Shown here: positions 25,924-33,621 of the stretch, in pieces
How positions within the stretch are numbered: position 1 is the first letter of the stretch
Layout of the letters: each line of letters opens with the position of its first letter
DNA from: Crocinitomicaceae bacterium
GTDB taxonomy: Bacteria > Bacteroidota > Bacteroidia > Flavobacteriales_D > Crocinitomicaceae
Direction of reading: 5' to 3'
DNA length: 47,293 bases
Assembly (NCBI GenBank): GCA_029238665.1
Contig: JAQWFQ010000025.1
Coordinates: 1-47,293, forward strand
Notes under the pieces: generated by a model
The model's database searches: none
What the model was told of the DNA's origin: nothing
The model's input: the letters and a program-made list of their open reading frames with translations, nothing else
Position numbers and translations under genes: made by a program

Positions 25924-27078
25924 TTAGATTAATTTAGCAGCAACCTCACGTGATAGTTTATCAATTTTGATATAATCTTCAACTGTTGGTTTTTGAATCA
26001 CCTCAACTAACTTTAGTGTTTTGGCATTTATTCTAGGAATATCTAAGAAAGTAATTTTTTGATTTAAAAAAGCATCCACGGCTATCTCGTTCGCAGCATT
26101 TAGCGTACACGCTGCAGTACCTCCTATTTCTAATACATCAAATGCCAATTGAAGGTTTGTGAAGGTTTTTTGATCAGGTTTTTCAAAAGTTAATTGGGGA
26201 TAGTCAAGAAAATTAAACCTCGGAAAATTGGATGAAATACGGTCAGGGTATGTTAGCGCATATTGTATTGGTAATTTCATGTCAGGAAGACCCATTTGAG
26301 CTTTCATGCTACCATCTTCAAACTGCACAATTGAGTGAATAATCGACTGAGGATGAACAATTACATCAATCTGTTCAGGTGCCAAGTTGAATAGCCATTT
26401 TGCTTCAATTACCTCGAGACCTTTATTCATTAATGTCGCTGAATCGACTGTTATTTTTGCTCCCATTTCCCAATTTGGATGTTTTAAAGCTTGTGCTTTT
26501 GTTACCTCCATTAATTGCTCTTTAGTATACCCCCTAAATGGGCCTCCAGAAGCCGTAAGGTATATTTTTTCAATTTTATTGTGAAACTCTCCTGCCAAAC
26601 ATTGAAAAATTGCAGAGTGTTCAGAATCTACAGGGTAAATGTTTACACCATTTTCTCGTGCTTCTTTTGTCAAAATTTCTCCGGCAACAACAAGTGTTTC
26701 TTTATTGGCTAACGCTATGTTTTTTTTTGCGCGAACGGCCGCTAATGTTGGCCTTAAACCTGCGTAGCCTACCATTGCTGTCAGTACGGTGTCAATTTCA
26801 CTTGACTCAACCACTTGCGACAAGGAATCTTCACCGGCGTACACGTGAATGTCATGTTCCCAAAGTGCAGTTTTCACCTTTTCAAAATGCGCATCGTTAA
26901 CGATTACAGCAGTATTGGGTTTGTATTTTATGGCTTGTTCTATAAGTAAATCAGCGCTATTATTTGCCGTTAGTACCTGTAAATCAAAATGGTCAGGATG
27001 TGCCTCAATGACATCTAATGCCTGAGTTCCAATAGACCCCGTTGAGCCTAAAATAGCTATACCTTTTTTCTGTTTCAT
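25924..27078 (-). CDS. dxr: 1-deoxy-D-xylulose 5-phosphate reductoisomerase
   Basis: The ATG at 27078 gives 384 residues, the usual length; a GTG 21 bases upstream is possible but would add residues before the nucleotide-binding loop. The enzyme converts DXP to methylerythritol 4-phosphate with NADPH, the committed step of the non-mevalonate isoprenoid pathway. Visible motifs are IAILGSTGSIGTQALDV (NADPH), ALANKETLVVAGEIL, PVDSEHSAIFQCL (metal Asp and Glu), LTASGGPFRGYTKEQL, KITVDSATLMNKGLEVIEA and HPQSIIHSIVQFEDGSMKAQ, ending with a helical C-terminal domain. A TACTTTTG box lies 4 bases before the ATG, suggesting a leaderless transcript. Confidence 0.97.
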   Translation of the reverse strand: MKQKKGIAILGSTGSIGTQALDVIEAHPDHFDLQVLTANNSADLLIEQAIKYKPNTAVIVNDAHFEKVKTALWEHDIHVYAGEDSLSQVVESSEIDTVLTAMVGYAGLRPTLAAVRAKKNIALANKETLVVAGEILTKEARENGVNIYPVDSEHSAIFQCLAGEFHNKIEKIYLTASGGPFRGYTKEQLMEVTKAQALKHPNWEMGAKITVDSATLMNKGLEVIEAKWLFNLAPEQIDVIVHPQSIIHSIVQFEDGSMKAQMGLPDMKLPIQYALTYPDRISSNFPRFNFLDYPQLTFEKPDQKTFTNLQLAFDVLEIGGTAACTLNAANEIAVDAFLNQKITFLDIPRINAKTLKLVEVIQKPTVEDYIKIDKLSREVAAKLI

Positions 27079-27082
27079 GAAA

Positions 27083-27090
27083 CAAAAGTA
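27083..27090 (-). promoter_or_regulatory. Putative -7 box of dxr (TACTTTTG)
   Basis: This exact TAnnTTTG match on the minus strand lies 4 bases before the dxr ATG. No good -33 TTTG is visible at the usual distance. The spacing also supports the ATG at 27078 over the GTG at 27099, which would lie upstream of this box. Confidence 0.4.
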
Positions 27091-27184
27091 AGATTTCACA
27101 GAGGATGTTGTGGTAAAAACGGCAATATTTCAACAAACTAATCCAGTGAGTAATATTATGTTTTCAAAACGATTGAAGTATTCT

Positions 27185-27192
27185 TAATTTTA
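27185..27192 (+). promoter_or_regulatory. Putative -7 box of the DUF6495-like gene (TAATTTTA)
   Basis: TAATTTTA matches TAnnTTTG at all but the last base and lies 4 bases before the ATG at 27197, the same spacing seen for uvrC, dxr and the glycosyltransferase at 41101. Confidence 0.25.
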
Positions 27193-27196
27193 TAGC

Positions 27197-27664
27197 ATGA
27201 AATATCGCATGCTTACCGAAGAAGAGTTGGAGGTTTTAGCCGAAGATTTGAAACATTTTTTAATTGTTAATGGCGTTCATGATGAAGAGTGGCGCGCAAT
27301 GAATGTCTCTGATGTTCCAAAAGCAACACGTCTTGTAGAATTATTTTCGGACACGGTACTTAAAAAAGTGTACGAGAAAATTCAATATATAGAGCACCGA
27401 AGTGAATCCTCTTGCTTGGTTTTCAAGTTGGAAAAAGATAAAATAGAATTGATTTCTTTAAATCGAAAACCAGCGTCTAAGGTAGAACTTTCAACACCGG
27501 CGTCTATTCATGCAGCACTCGTAAATACACCAGAACAGTTAACGCTGTTTAAATCAGAAAAGCAGTACACCAAAACCAGAGAGCTTGAAATTCATGAAAT
27601 GGTTGAACAGGGTTGTTCCAATTCTACGAAAGAATTTTGGGAGTTACTCTGTAAAACAATATAG
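27197..27664 (+). CDS. Conserved Bacteroidota protein, DUF6495-like
   Basis: The 155-residue soluble protein has no signal peptide or membrane segment. It starts MKYRMLTEEELEVLAEDLKH and contains DEEWRAMN, LVELFSDTVLKKVYEKIQYI and TKTRELEIHEMVEQGCSNST. From memory these match the layout of the DUF6495 family of Bacteroidota, whose role is not known. It diverges from dxr with a 118-base gap. The next gene downstream is 200 bases away on the same strand, behind a weak hairpin (27694-27708) followed by a T-run, so it is probably monocistronic. No catalytic motif is evident. Confidence 0.72.
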   Translation: MKYRMLTEEELEVLAEDLKHFLIVNGVHDEEWRAMNVSDVPKATRLVELFSDTVLKKVYEKIQYIEHRSESSCLVFKLEKDKIELISLNRKPASKVELSTPASIHAALVNTPEQLTLFKSEKQYTKTRELEIHEMVEQGCSNSTKEFWELLCKTI

Positions 27665-27693
27665 AGAAGTTTTTTCGTAAAGTCCTGACAAGG

Positions 27694-27720
27694 CCCTCTG
27701 TTGGAGGGTTAAGTTTTTTT
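27694..27720 (+). terminator. Weak candidate terminator after the DUF6495-like gene
   Basis: A 5-bp stem (CCCTC with GAGGG, loop TGTTG) is followed after five bases by seven T. It lies 30 bases after the stop at 27664. The stem is short, so the call is tentative. Confidence 0.35.
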
Positions 27721-27864
27721 CGTGCTAAAACAATGGAGTCTCACATTCATGTTCCCAATGTAAAGCGCTATATTTAGCTAGCCGGAACTTCTAAAACACT
27801 TCTAAGTATAATCGTTCAGGAACGACAGGCTTATCATTTAAAGGATTAAACGAATAAGAGAATT

Positions 27865-29337
27865 ATGAAAATTGGATTTAGACTAATAATACTTTCCGCG
27901 CTTGCTGCTTTTACAGCGAACGCACAACAAGGAGTTGTATGGGAACCTGAAATTTCAGTTGCAGACGGGGCTATTTATGGAAATATTCGTCCTCGATTAG
28001 CCTTGAGTGCCGGAGATAACCCTGTTGTTTTGTTTGGAAAATCTACGGGCGGACAAATATTTACCGCGCGTTTAAATGGGGCTTCTTTTGATACTCCAGT
28101 TGCACTCTTACCAGCAGGAGAAACATCATACCATGCCAGCTGGACTGGTCCAGATATTGCGGCACACGGAAATACCATTGTTGTAGTGTATAAGGCCGAA
28201 CCTTATGCAACTTCCAATGTGTACACAGTGCGTTCTACAGATGGAGGAGTTACGTTTTCGGATACCATTCGAGCTGACAGTCATGATGCAGGTCAAACAT
28301 GGATGCCCGCATTAACTATGGACGACAATGGGAACCCTGTTGTTACATATATGACGTTTGATGCCGCAGGTGCAGAAGAAGGGATTGCCGTGGTAAAATC
28401 ACTTGACGGTGGCCTTAGTTACCAAGCTCAAGTTAACGCTACGACAGGTGCTCCGGGTGTTGCTTGCGACTGTTGTTCTCCAGAGGTGCTGTCGTCAGGA
28501 GCGTATCAAATGGTTTTGTATAGAAACAATGAATCGAACATTCGTGATGGGCATGCTGTACTTTCAGAAGACGGAGGTGATACATTTACATCAACGGCTA
28601 ACATGGACAACCTGAATTGGGACCTTATGAGTTGTCCATCTACAGGTGTCCATGGAACAATTATTGGAGACTCTGCCTATGTGGTTTCGGGCTCGAAAGG
28701 GGGAGGTCCATATCGTGTTTACGTAAGCTCAGTTAGTTTATCAGGAGGGTTGAACGTAGAATCAGTATTGATGATGGACCCGTCTATGTCTGGTGCTGGT
28801 GACACACAAAATTACCCGCGAATTTCAGGAAAAAACGACACTATTGTAATGGTGTGGGAAGAACGAGAATCATTCAATTTGGATATAAAAATTGCGATAG
28901 CTACAGACGGGCTAGCAGAGAGTTTGGTTTCGTTTAAATCAAGGGTAAATGCAAATCCAATTGGAACACAAGCAAAACCAGATGTTGTTTACAGTAATGG
29001 GTTTGTTCACGTCGTCTATCAGGATTATCCTACAGGAAATGTGATTTACAGAAAAGGAATGATTACCGATATTGCCGACATAGAAGAGCATGAACTGTCA
29101 CACGTGACTGTTTCACCAAACCCTGTAAAAGAATCATTCATGGTCTCAGGAATTGAGGGGGTCGATCTTAGGGCGGTTAATTTAACCAATGCACTTGGAG
29201 AGTCAATTCGATGTAAGTATCAAAGAATAGACGCTGGAATTGCTGTTAACCTAGAAGAATCAGAACCCGCAGGAGTTTATTTTTTAACGATAGAATCAGC
29301 AGAAAATAGAGCTGTAATTCGATTGGTAAAAGAATAA
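27865..29337 (+). CDS. Secreted sialidase-like beta-propeller (BNR/Asp-box) protein with T9SS type A signal
   Basis: The 490-residue protein has a signal peptide (MKIGFRLIILSALAAFTANA). Residues about 25-410 look like a beta-propeller of the sialidase/neuraminidase type with at least three Asp-boxes: RSTDGGVTFSD, KSLDGGLSYQA and LSEDGGDTFTS. There is no clear Arg triad of true sialidases, so the fold is called but not the activity. A CDCC cluster (GVACDCCSPEV, near residue 205) could form disulfides or hold a metal. The end is a T9SS type A sorting domain (VTVSPNPVKESFMVSGIEG, ending NRAVIRLVKE). The protein should be released outside the cell or attached to its surface. It sits upstream of a probable gene remnant and a Rieske oxygenase. 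Confidence 0.82.
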   Translation: MKIGFRLIILSALAAFTANAQQGVVWEPEISVADGAIYGNIRPRLALSAGDNPVVLFGKSTGGQIFTARLNGASFDTPVALLPAGETSYHASWTGPDIAAHGNTIVVVYKAEPYATSNVYTVRSTDGGVTFSDTIRADSHDAGQTWMPALTMDDNGNPVVTYMTFDAAGAEEGIAVVKSLDGGLSYQAQVNATTGAPGVACDCCSPEVLSSGAYQMVLYRNNESNIRDGHAVLSEDGGDTFTSTANMDNLNWDLMSCPSTGVHGTIIGDSAYVVSGSKGGGPYRVYVSSVSLSGGLNVESVLMMDPSMSGAGDTQNYPRISGKNDTIVMVWEERESFNLDIKIAIATDGLAESLVSFKSRVNANPIGTQAKPDVVYSNGFVHVVYQDYPTGNVIYRKGMITDIADIEEHELSHVTVSPNPVKESFMVSGIEGVDLRAVNLTNALGESIRCKYQRIDAGIAVNLEESEPAGVYFLTIESAENRAVIRLVKE

Positions 29338-29340
29338 ATA

Positions 29341-29484
29341 ATGGATTACAAAAAGCGCATTTTTCTTGTCTTGACCCTTTTGTTCTACAAGGTTTCTTGT
29401 GCACAAATTACCGTTGCGTCTAGTTTTGAAGAAGATGACACTAAAAATATAAGTTTTTTTGAGAAGAATATCCTTTTAGCGTAG
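29341..29484 (+). pseudogene. 47-codon orphan signal-peptide ORF, probable gene remnant
   Basis: An ATG three bases after the stop of the beta-propeller gene opens a frame of 47 codons (MDYKKRIFLVLTLLFYKVSC, then AQITVASSFEEDDTKNIS, TAG stop at 29482-29484). The first 21 residues form a good signal peptide with cleavage near SCAQ. Only about 26 residues would remain after cleavage, and the frame ends 18 bases before the Rieske gene. It may be the start of a larger exported protein whose body was deleted, or a genuine small secreted peptide. The nearby dehydrogenase/hemoglobin scar makes deletion plausible. Confidence 0.45.
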
Positions 29485-29502
29485 TAGTTCAAAAAAGAGA
29501 AT

Positions 29503-30597
29503 ATGGAGAAGTTTTACATAGATTCAGATATAAAGAAGGCAGAAACACTACCTGCACAATTTTACAAAAGCCAAGCGGTGTTTGACAAGCTGAAAGAAGC
29601 TGTTTTTGTGAAATCGTGGCAATGGATAGGTGATGAGGATTCCATTGTCCCTTTAACAGAGAATGTATACCCGTTTGTGCTACTCGAAAATTACCTAACC
29701 GAACCCCTATTAGTTGTTCGTGATAAGGAGAATCAAATAAAATGTTTAACCAATGTTTGTACACACCGTGGAAACCTAGTTATTCATAACCCTGGCAAGG
29801 CAAAAAACTTGATATGCATGTACCATGGGAGAAGGTTTGGTCTTGATGGAAAATTCAAGAATATGCCCGAGTTTAATACGGCTGAAAACTTTCCAAGAGC
29901 GTGCGATAGTTTACATGAATTTCCACTCAAAAAATTGGGAACACATTTGTTTGTTGGCTTAGATCCGGCTTTCGATTTTTCTGAGGTAATCGATGTCATG
30001 AATGAGCGCATTGGGTTTTTACCTTTGAATGAATTCAAGCTAAATGAAACGCTAAACAAAGACTACATTGTTAATTGCCATTGGGCCTTGTATTGCGACA
30101 ACTACCTAGAAGGGTTTCATATCCCATTTGTACACGAAGACCTCAATGCGGTTTTAGATTACGGAAATTATACCACAGAAATATATGACCATGTTAATCT
30201 TCAAATTGGATACTCTCAGGGTGGAGAAGAGGTCTTTGATCTACCAAAAGGACATATTGATTATGGTAAAAATGTGGCCGCATATTACTACTGGGTGTTC
30301 CCAAATATGATGTTTAATTTTTACCCATGGGGACTGTCAATTAACATTATAAAACCCCTGAGTATTAACAAAACAAAGGTTTCTTTTATTACTTATGTCT
30401 ACGACGAAACGAAGCTAAACGCGGGCGCCGGAGCACTTCTAGACAAAGTAGAGCGTGAAGATGAGTTTGTTGTTGAAGGGGTGCAAAAGGGATTACAATC
30501 TAGGTTTTATAAGGCCGGAAGGTTTTCTCCAACAATGGAAAAAGGAGTGCATCACTTCCATGGCTTATTAGCAAAATACATGAACAAAGAAAATTAA
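29503..30597 (+). CDS. Rieske [2Fe-2S] ring-hydroxylating-type oxygenase, alpha subunit
   Basis: The 364-residue cytoplasmic protein has the two domains of Rieske non-heme iron oxygenases. The N-terminal Rieske domain carries VCTHRGNLVI and LICMYHGRRFGLDGKF, i.e. the C-x-H and C-x-x-H ligands of the 2Fe-2S cluster. The C-terminal catalytic domain carries CDNYLEGFHIPFVHEDLNAV, which provides the two His ligands and the bridging Glu/Asp for mononuclear iron. The overall type (GFHIPFVH, a short N-terminus) is close to choline or betaine-type monooxygenases and others that act on small substrates, but the substrate cannot be named. No reductase or ferredoxin gene is adjacent, so electrons must come from elsewhere. 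It follows a small remnant ORF by 18 bases. Confidence 0.88.
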   Translation: MEKFYIDSDIKKAETLPAQFYKSQAVFDKLKEAVFVKSWQWIGDEDSIVPLTENVYPFVLLENYLTEPLLVVRDKENQIKCLTNVCTHRGNLVIHNPGKAKNLICMYHGRRFGLDGKFKNMPEFNTAENFPRACDSLHEFPLKKLGTHLFVGLDPAFDFSEVIDVMNERIGFLPLNEFKLNETLNKDYIVNCHWALYCDNYLEGFHIPFVHEDLNAVLDYGNYTTEIYDHVNLQIGYSQGGEEVFDLPKGHIDYGKNVAAYYYWVFPNMMFNFYPWGLSINIIKPLSINKTKVSFITYVYDETKLNAGAGALLDKVEREDEFVVEGVQKGLQSRFYKAGRFSPTMEKGVHHFHGLLAKYMNKEN

Positions 30598-30692
30598 CAT
30601 TAACCGTAAATAGGAATGATGGATAATGTTTAATTAAATCATGTGATGAATTCGGATACATTCTTCTTCGTACATTTATACAAAGCTTACAG

Positions 30693-31088
30693 ATGAAATT
30701 AACAGCGATATACATAGGAGTTCTCAGTTTGGTAATTGGACTCTCTTCTTGCGAAGGCAATACGGACAGAACACGACAAGTACGAAATAACACTTCTGGT
30801 TTAATACAAGTTAAGGTTAGTGGCATAGATGTTTTAGATTATAACACGCCGGTTTATGTCGGGCAAACGGGTGTTTTTTCTATACAGAGTCAACGTGGAG
30901 GGTCTAGTTTTGTGGTAGATCCTTCGATGGGAATCGCTGAAATGACAATCACAAATGAGTCCGGAGACACGTGTACAAAAGAGTTTACCATTCAAGAGAA
31001 TTGGGACATTTATGTAAAAGAACGACGGCGTATTCCTTCAGACTGGCAACATGAATACACGTTTACGGTTAATGAGGATGACTTTTAG
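30693..31088 (+). CDS. Small lipoprotein of unknown function
   Basis: The 131-residue protein starts with a lipoprotein signal (MKLTAIYIGVLSLVIGLSSC, Cys20). The mature part is beta-rich and has no motif I recognise (GLIQVKVSGIDVLDYNTPVY, DTCTKEFTIQENWDIYVKER). It is anchored in the inner or outer membrane. It begins 95 bases after the Rieske gene and is followed 22 bases later by the truncated dehydrogenase start. Codon use and a normal stop suggest an intact gene. Confidence 0.6.
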   Translation: MKLTAIYIGVLSLVIGLSSCEGNTDRTRQVRNNTSGLIQVKVSGIDVLDYNTPVYVGQTGVFSIQSQRGGSSFVVDPSMGIAEMTITNESGDTCTKEFTIQENWDIYVKERRRIPSDWQHEYTFTVNEDDF

Positions 31089-31110
31089 CTGTTTGGCAAT
31101 AAAATAGAAC

Positions 31111-31248
31111 ATGAAAAAAACAGAAAACAAAACCGTTTTAATTACAGGGGGAGCATCAGGCATTGGTAAAATTATGGCCCGTTTACTGTTAGAGCGTAAG
31201 GCTAAAGTGGTAATTTGGGATATCAATCAAGAAAAAATGAATTGTTAG
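31111..31248 (+). pseudogene. 5' fragment of a short-chain dehydrogenase/reductase (SDR) gene
   Basis: An ATG at 31111 opens a frame of 45 codons. It reads as the first beta-alpha-beta unit of a classical SDR: KTVLITGGASGIGKIMARLL, then KAKVVIWDINQEKMN, with the TGxxxGIG cofactor loop and the acidic residue after strand 2. A stop follows at once (31246-31248). The remaining roughly 200 residues, including the catalytic Ser-Tyr-Lys, are absent. The DNA continues instead into the back part of a truncated hemoglobin gene in another frame, so this is a deletion remnant rather than a small gene. Confidence 0.85.
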
Positions 31249-31565
31249 GATCTATTTTTAACAGTCATATTTCAACAGATCAATGGCCAGAACACCTTAG
31301 TAAGCTTACAGATTTTTGGGAAACGAATTTATTTGGAACCATAAAATTTAAAGGAAATCCATCTGCGAAACACATTCGTGTAGATTCAAACTTGAAGCAC
31401 ACAATAGAGCAAACTCATTTTGATCATTGGCTAGCACTTTGGGACGAAACTGTTAACGAATTGTACGAAGGAGAGCTCGCAGAAAAAGCAAAGTCATCCG
31501 CTCACCGAATGGCTATAGGTCAATATTTAACCATCTGGAAAAATAGACCGAGTAGTAAAGTATAA
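31230..31565 (+). pseudogene. 3' fragment of a group III truncated hemoglobin gene
   Basis: The frame beginning near RKNELLGSIFNSH continues SKLTDFWETNLFG, KGNPSAKHIRV, THFDHWLALWDETVNELYEG and AKSSAHRMAIGQYL. This is the typical pattern of group III truncated hemoglobins from the end of helix B onward. The probable proximal heme His is kept in AKHI. The N-terminal 20-25 residues are missing, including the FY pair whose Tyr stabilises bound oxygen or nitric oxide. There is no ATG start in frame; only a TTG at 31215 inside the dehydrogenase fragment could serve. It therefore lacks a normal start and a complete heme pocket and is called a pseudogene. Confidence 0.85.
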
Positions 31566-31575
31566 ACAAAGAATC

Positions 31576-32187
31576 ATGAAAGCATTAATTGGACTTAGTT
31601 GTATAATCGTATTTGTTGTTACGTCGTGTATAAAACCCAGTACATGTCCGTCCGAATCCGCTTCAAACACGAGCGAAATTGAGCATTATGATTGGACACC
31701 TGATTTAATTATAACCGACTCAATTGCCCTTGATTTAGATTCAAACGGAGTAGATGACCTATTGTTTTTTACGACCAGTGAGATTGCTGGAAGTACTTCT
31801 TCTGGAGGAGCATATTATAATGAATCTGCTAAGGTAAAGTCAATAAACCCCAAGGTGTCATTTTCTTTTGGAAATCAACTTTTAGAAAACATCACTTACG
31901 ACAACTCGTACGATTGTTTAGAAGAAGGGGATATAATAAACAACGACCTTACTTGGTATGACTTTTCTAGCAGTGTTTCGATAAAAAAGAAATACTTTTC
32001 AGGAGTTTTCCTCCACTTAGGAATCTGGGATGTGAATCCAAGCTATGGATATATAGGCGTAAAGGTAGAGGGCCTTGTGGGAAATTGTTTTTATTGGATT
32101 AAGTTAAGTGCCAGTACAAGTAGCATTACACTCAAAGAAATGAAAAGAAACCCGAATGTAAATCAGCCTATATTGGTGGGAGGTTAA
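31576..32187 (+). CDS. Lipoprotein of unknown function
   Basis: The 203-residue protein begins with a lipoprotein signal (MKALIGLSCIIVFVVTSCIK, Cys18). The mature region contains IALDLDSNGVDDLLFF, a DxDxNGxDD calcium-loop pattern like those in FG-GAP or dockerin-type repeats, and a beta-rich remainder with several aromatic residues (WTPDLIITDS, HLGIWDVNPSYGYIGVKVEG). It should be anchored on the cell envelope. It starts 11 bases after the hemoglobin remnant and is followed 14 bases later by a ClbS/DfsB-like gene. No family could be named with confidence. Confidence 0.6.
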   Translation: MKALIGLSCIIVFVVTSCIKPSTCPSESASNTSEIEHYDWTPDLIITDSIALDLDSNGVDDLLFFTTSEIAGSTSSGGAYYNESAKVKSINPKVSFSFGNQLLENITYDNSYDCLEEGDIINNDLTWYDFSSSVSIKKKYFSGVFLHLGIWDVNPSYGYIGVKVEGLVGNCFYWIKLSASTSSITLKEMKRNPNVNQPILVGG

Positions 32188-32200
32188 CAGCAATTTTATC

Positions 32201-32710
32201 ATGCCAATACCTAAAAATAAAGCGGAATTAATACACGAAATAGAAGCGTCGTATATTAAATTGAAGTTAGACCTAATTAATATTCCCGCCGACCAAGCAG
32301 TAGCAAAAGAACTTGCCGGGCACGCAAAAGGAACCGAAATGAGTGTTTCAAATGTGGTTTCATATTTAATAGGTTGGGGAGAGCTTGTACTGAAATGGAA
32401 TCAGAAAAAAGAACGTTTAGCGCATGTTGATTTTCCAGAAACAGGATATAAATGGAACGAGTTAGGAAGGCTTGCTCAAAAATTTTATGTAGATTATGAA
32501 CACCTTAACTATGAGGACCTATTAACGAGGTTGGATTCTGTTGTTGATCAAATTTTGAATTTAATTCAAAAGTCAAACAATGCAGACTTGTATGAACAGC
32601 CTTGGTATGGGAAATGGACGAAAGGAAAGATGATACAATTGAACACCTCGTCGCCCTATAAGAATGCTAGAACGAGAGTTCGAAAATGGAAAAGGCAACG
32701 TGCGGAATAA
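32201..32710 (+). CDS. ClbS/DfsB family four-helix bundle protein
   Basis: The 169-residue cytoplasmic protein is helical throughout. It starts PIPKNKAELIHEIEASYIKL and has SVSNVVSYLIGWGELVLKW, DFPETGYKWNELGRLAQKFY and KGKMIQLNTSSPYKNARTRV. This order matches the ClbS/DfsB (DUF1706) family. ClbS of the colibactin cluster protects DNA from the toxin, whereas the role of most relatives is unknown, so a protective or small-molecule-modifying role here is only inferred. It is followed closely by two VOC-fold genes on the same strand, which also often act in detoxification. Confidence 0.82.
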   Translation: MPIPKNKAELIHEIEASYIKLKLDLINIPADQAVAKELAGHAKGTEMSVSNVVSYLIGWGELVLKWNQKKERLAHVDFPETGYKWNELGRLAQKFYVDYEHLNYEDLLTRLDSVVDQILNLIQKSNNADLYEQPWYGKWTKGKMIQLNTSSPYKNARTRVRKWKRQRAE

Positions 32711-32718
32711 AAGAATAT

Positions 32719-33174
32719 ATGGAGGATAAAACAAAGGATACAGCTCAACCCAATGATGTAACGCCAAAAGTAACTGGGCTTGGGGGGATTTTCTTTTTTT
32801 CGGAAGACACCGAAAAAACAAAAGAGTGGTACTCAAAAAATTTAGGCCTTGAGACAAATGAATGGGGTTCAAGTTTTGAATTTCGAAATGCAAATCGACC
32901 AGAAGAGATTAATTATTGCCAATGGAGCCCCTTCAAACAGGGGAGCGAATATTTCTCGCCATCAAAGAAGGAGTTTATGGTCAACTATCGCGTTCAAAAC
33001 ATTGAGGGCCTTGTAGAAAAACTAAAATCAAACGGGGTAACTCTTTTAGATTCCATTGCATCTTATGACTACGGAAAGTTTGTACACATTATGGATGATG
33101 AGGGAAATAAAATTGAACTGTGGGAACCCATTGACCATGTGTTTACAGAAATGGGTGGAAAAACAACAAAATAA
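32719..33174 (+). CDS. VOC superfamily (glyoxalase/bleomycin-resistance-like) protein
   Basis: The ATG at 32719 gives 151 residues and follows the stop of the previous gene by 8 bases; an in-frame ATG at 32686, inside that gene, would add 11 residues. The core begins GLGGIFFFSEDTEKTKEWYS and contains FMVNYRVQNIEGLVEKLKSN, then FVHIMDDEGNKIELWEPID, the usual ending of a VOC domain with its metal-type Glu (ELW). It probably binds or modifies a small molecule; the substrate is unknown. It lies between the ClbS/DfsB-like gene and a second VOC gene and is likely cotranscribed with them. Confidence 0.8.
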   Translation: MEDKTKDTAQPNDVTPKVTGLGGIFFFSEDTEKTKEWYSKNLGLETNEWGSSFEFRNANRPEEINYCQWSPFKQGSEYFSPSKKEFMVNYRVQNIEGLVEKLKSNGVTLLDSIASYDYGKFVHIMDDEGNKIELWEPIDHVFTEMGGKTTK

Positions 33175-33180
33175 AAAACG

Positions 33181-33621
33181 ATGACAACAATAAATACGTA
33201 CTTAACCTTTAAGGGAAATTGTGAAGCAGCATTTGACTTTTATAAACAAGCATTTGGTGGTGAATTTGCACACGTAGGTAGGTTTAAAGACATGCCTCAA
33301 AATGATCCAAATTGCCAAGTAGATCAATCTGAACAGAATAAAATCATGCACATTTCTTACCCAATAGGGGATACCGTTTTGATGGGAAGTGATGCTGGTG
33401 GCGAATGGGCAAAAGGAGTAACCGTGGGAAATAATTTTTCGGTCTCTGTAAATACAGACTCTCAGCAAGAAGCAGACAGACTGTTTGACATGCTTTCTGA
33501 AAATGGAAAAATAACCATGCCAATGAATAAAACATTTTGGGGTTCATACTTTGGAATGTTTACAGATCAGTTTGGTATACAATGGATGATTACCTTTGAT
33601 GTAAACCCTAAAAGCAAATAA
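33181..33621 (+). CDS. VOC family protein, PhnB-like
   Basis: The 146-residue protein begins INTYLTFKGNCEAAFDFYKQ, followed by AFGGEF, the signature of the PhnB-like branch of the VOC superfamily. The middle has KIMHISYPIGDTVLMGSDAG and the end SYFGMFTDQFGIQWMITFDV. Despite older labels as a ubiquinone methyltransferase homologue, most members have no proven reaction. It starts 6 bases after the previous VOC gene, and its stop overlaps the next gene's ATG by one base, so this is an operon. A small-molecule binding or resistance role is inferred. Confidence 0.85.
   Translation: MTTINTYLTFKGNCEAAFDFYKQAFGGEFAHVGRFKDMPQNDPNCQVDQSEQNKIMHISYPIGDTVLMGSDAGGEWAKGVTVGNNFSVSVNTDSQQEADRLFDMLSENGKITMPMNKTFWGSYFGMFTDQFGIQWMITFDVNPKSK

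Noticed and set aside
27813-27824. Short palindrome CGTTCAGGAACG upstream of the beta-propeller gene, considered as an operator.
   Set aside because: Arms of five bases are expected by chance and no second copy was noticed.
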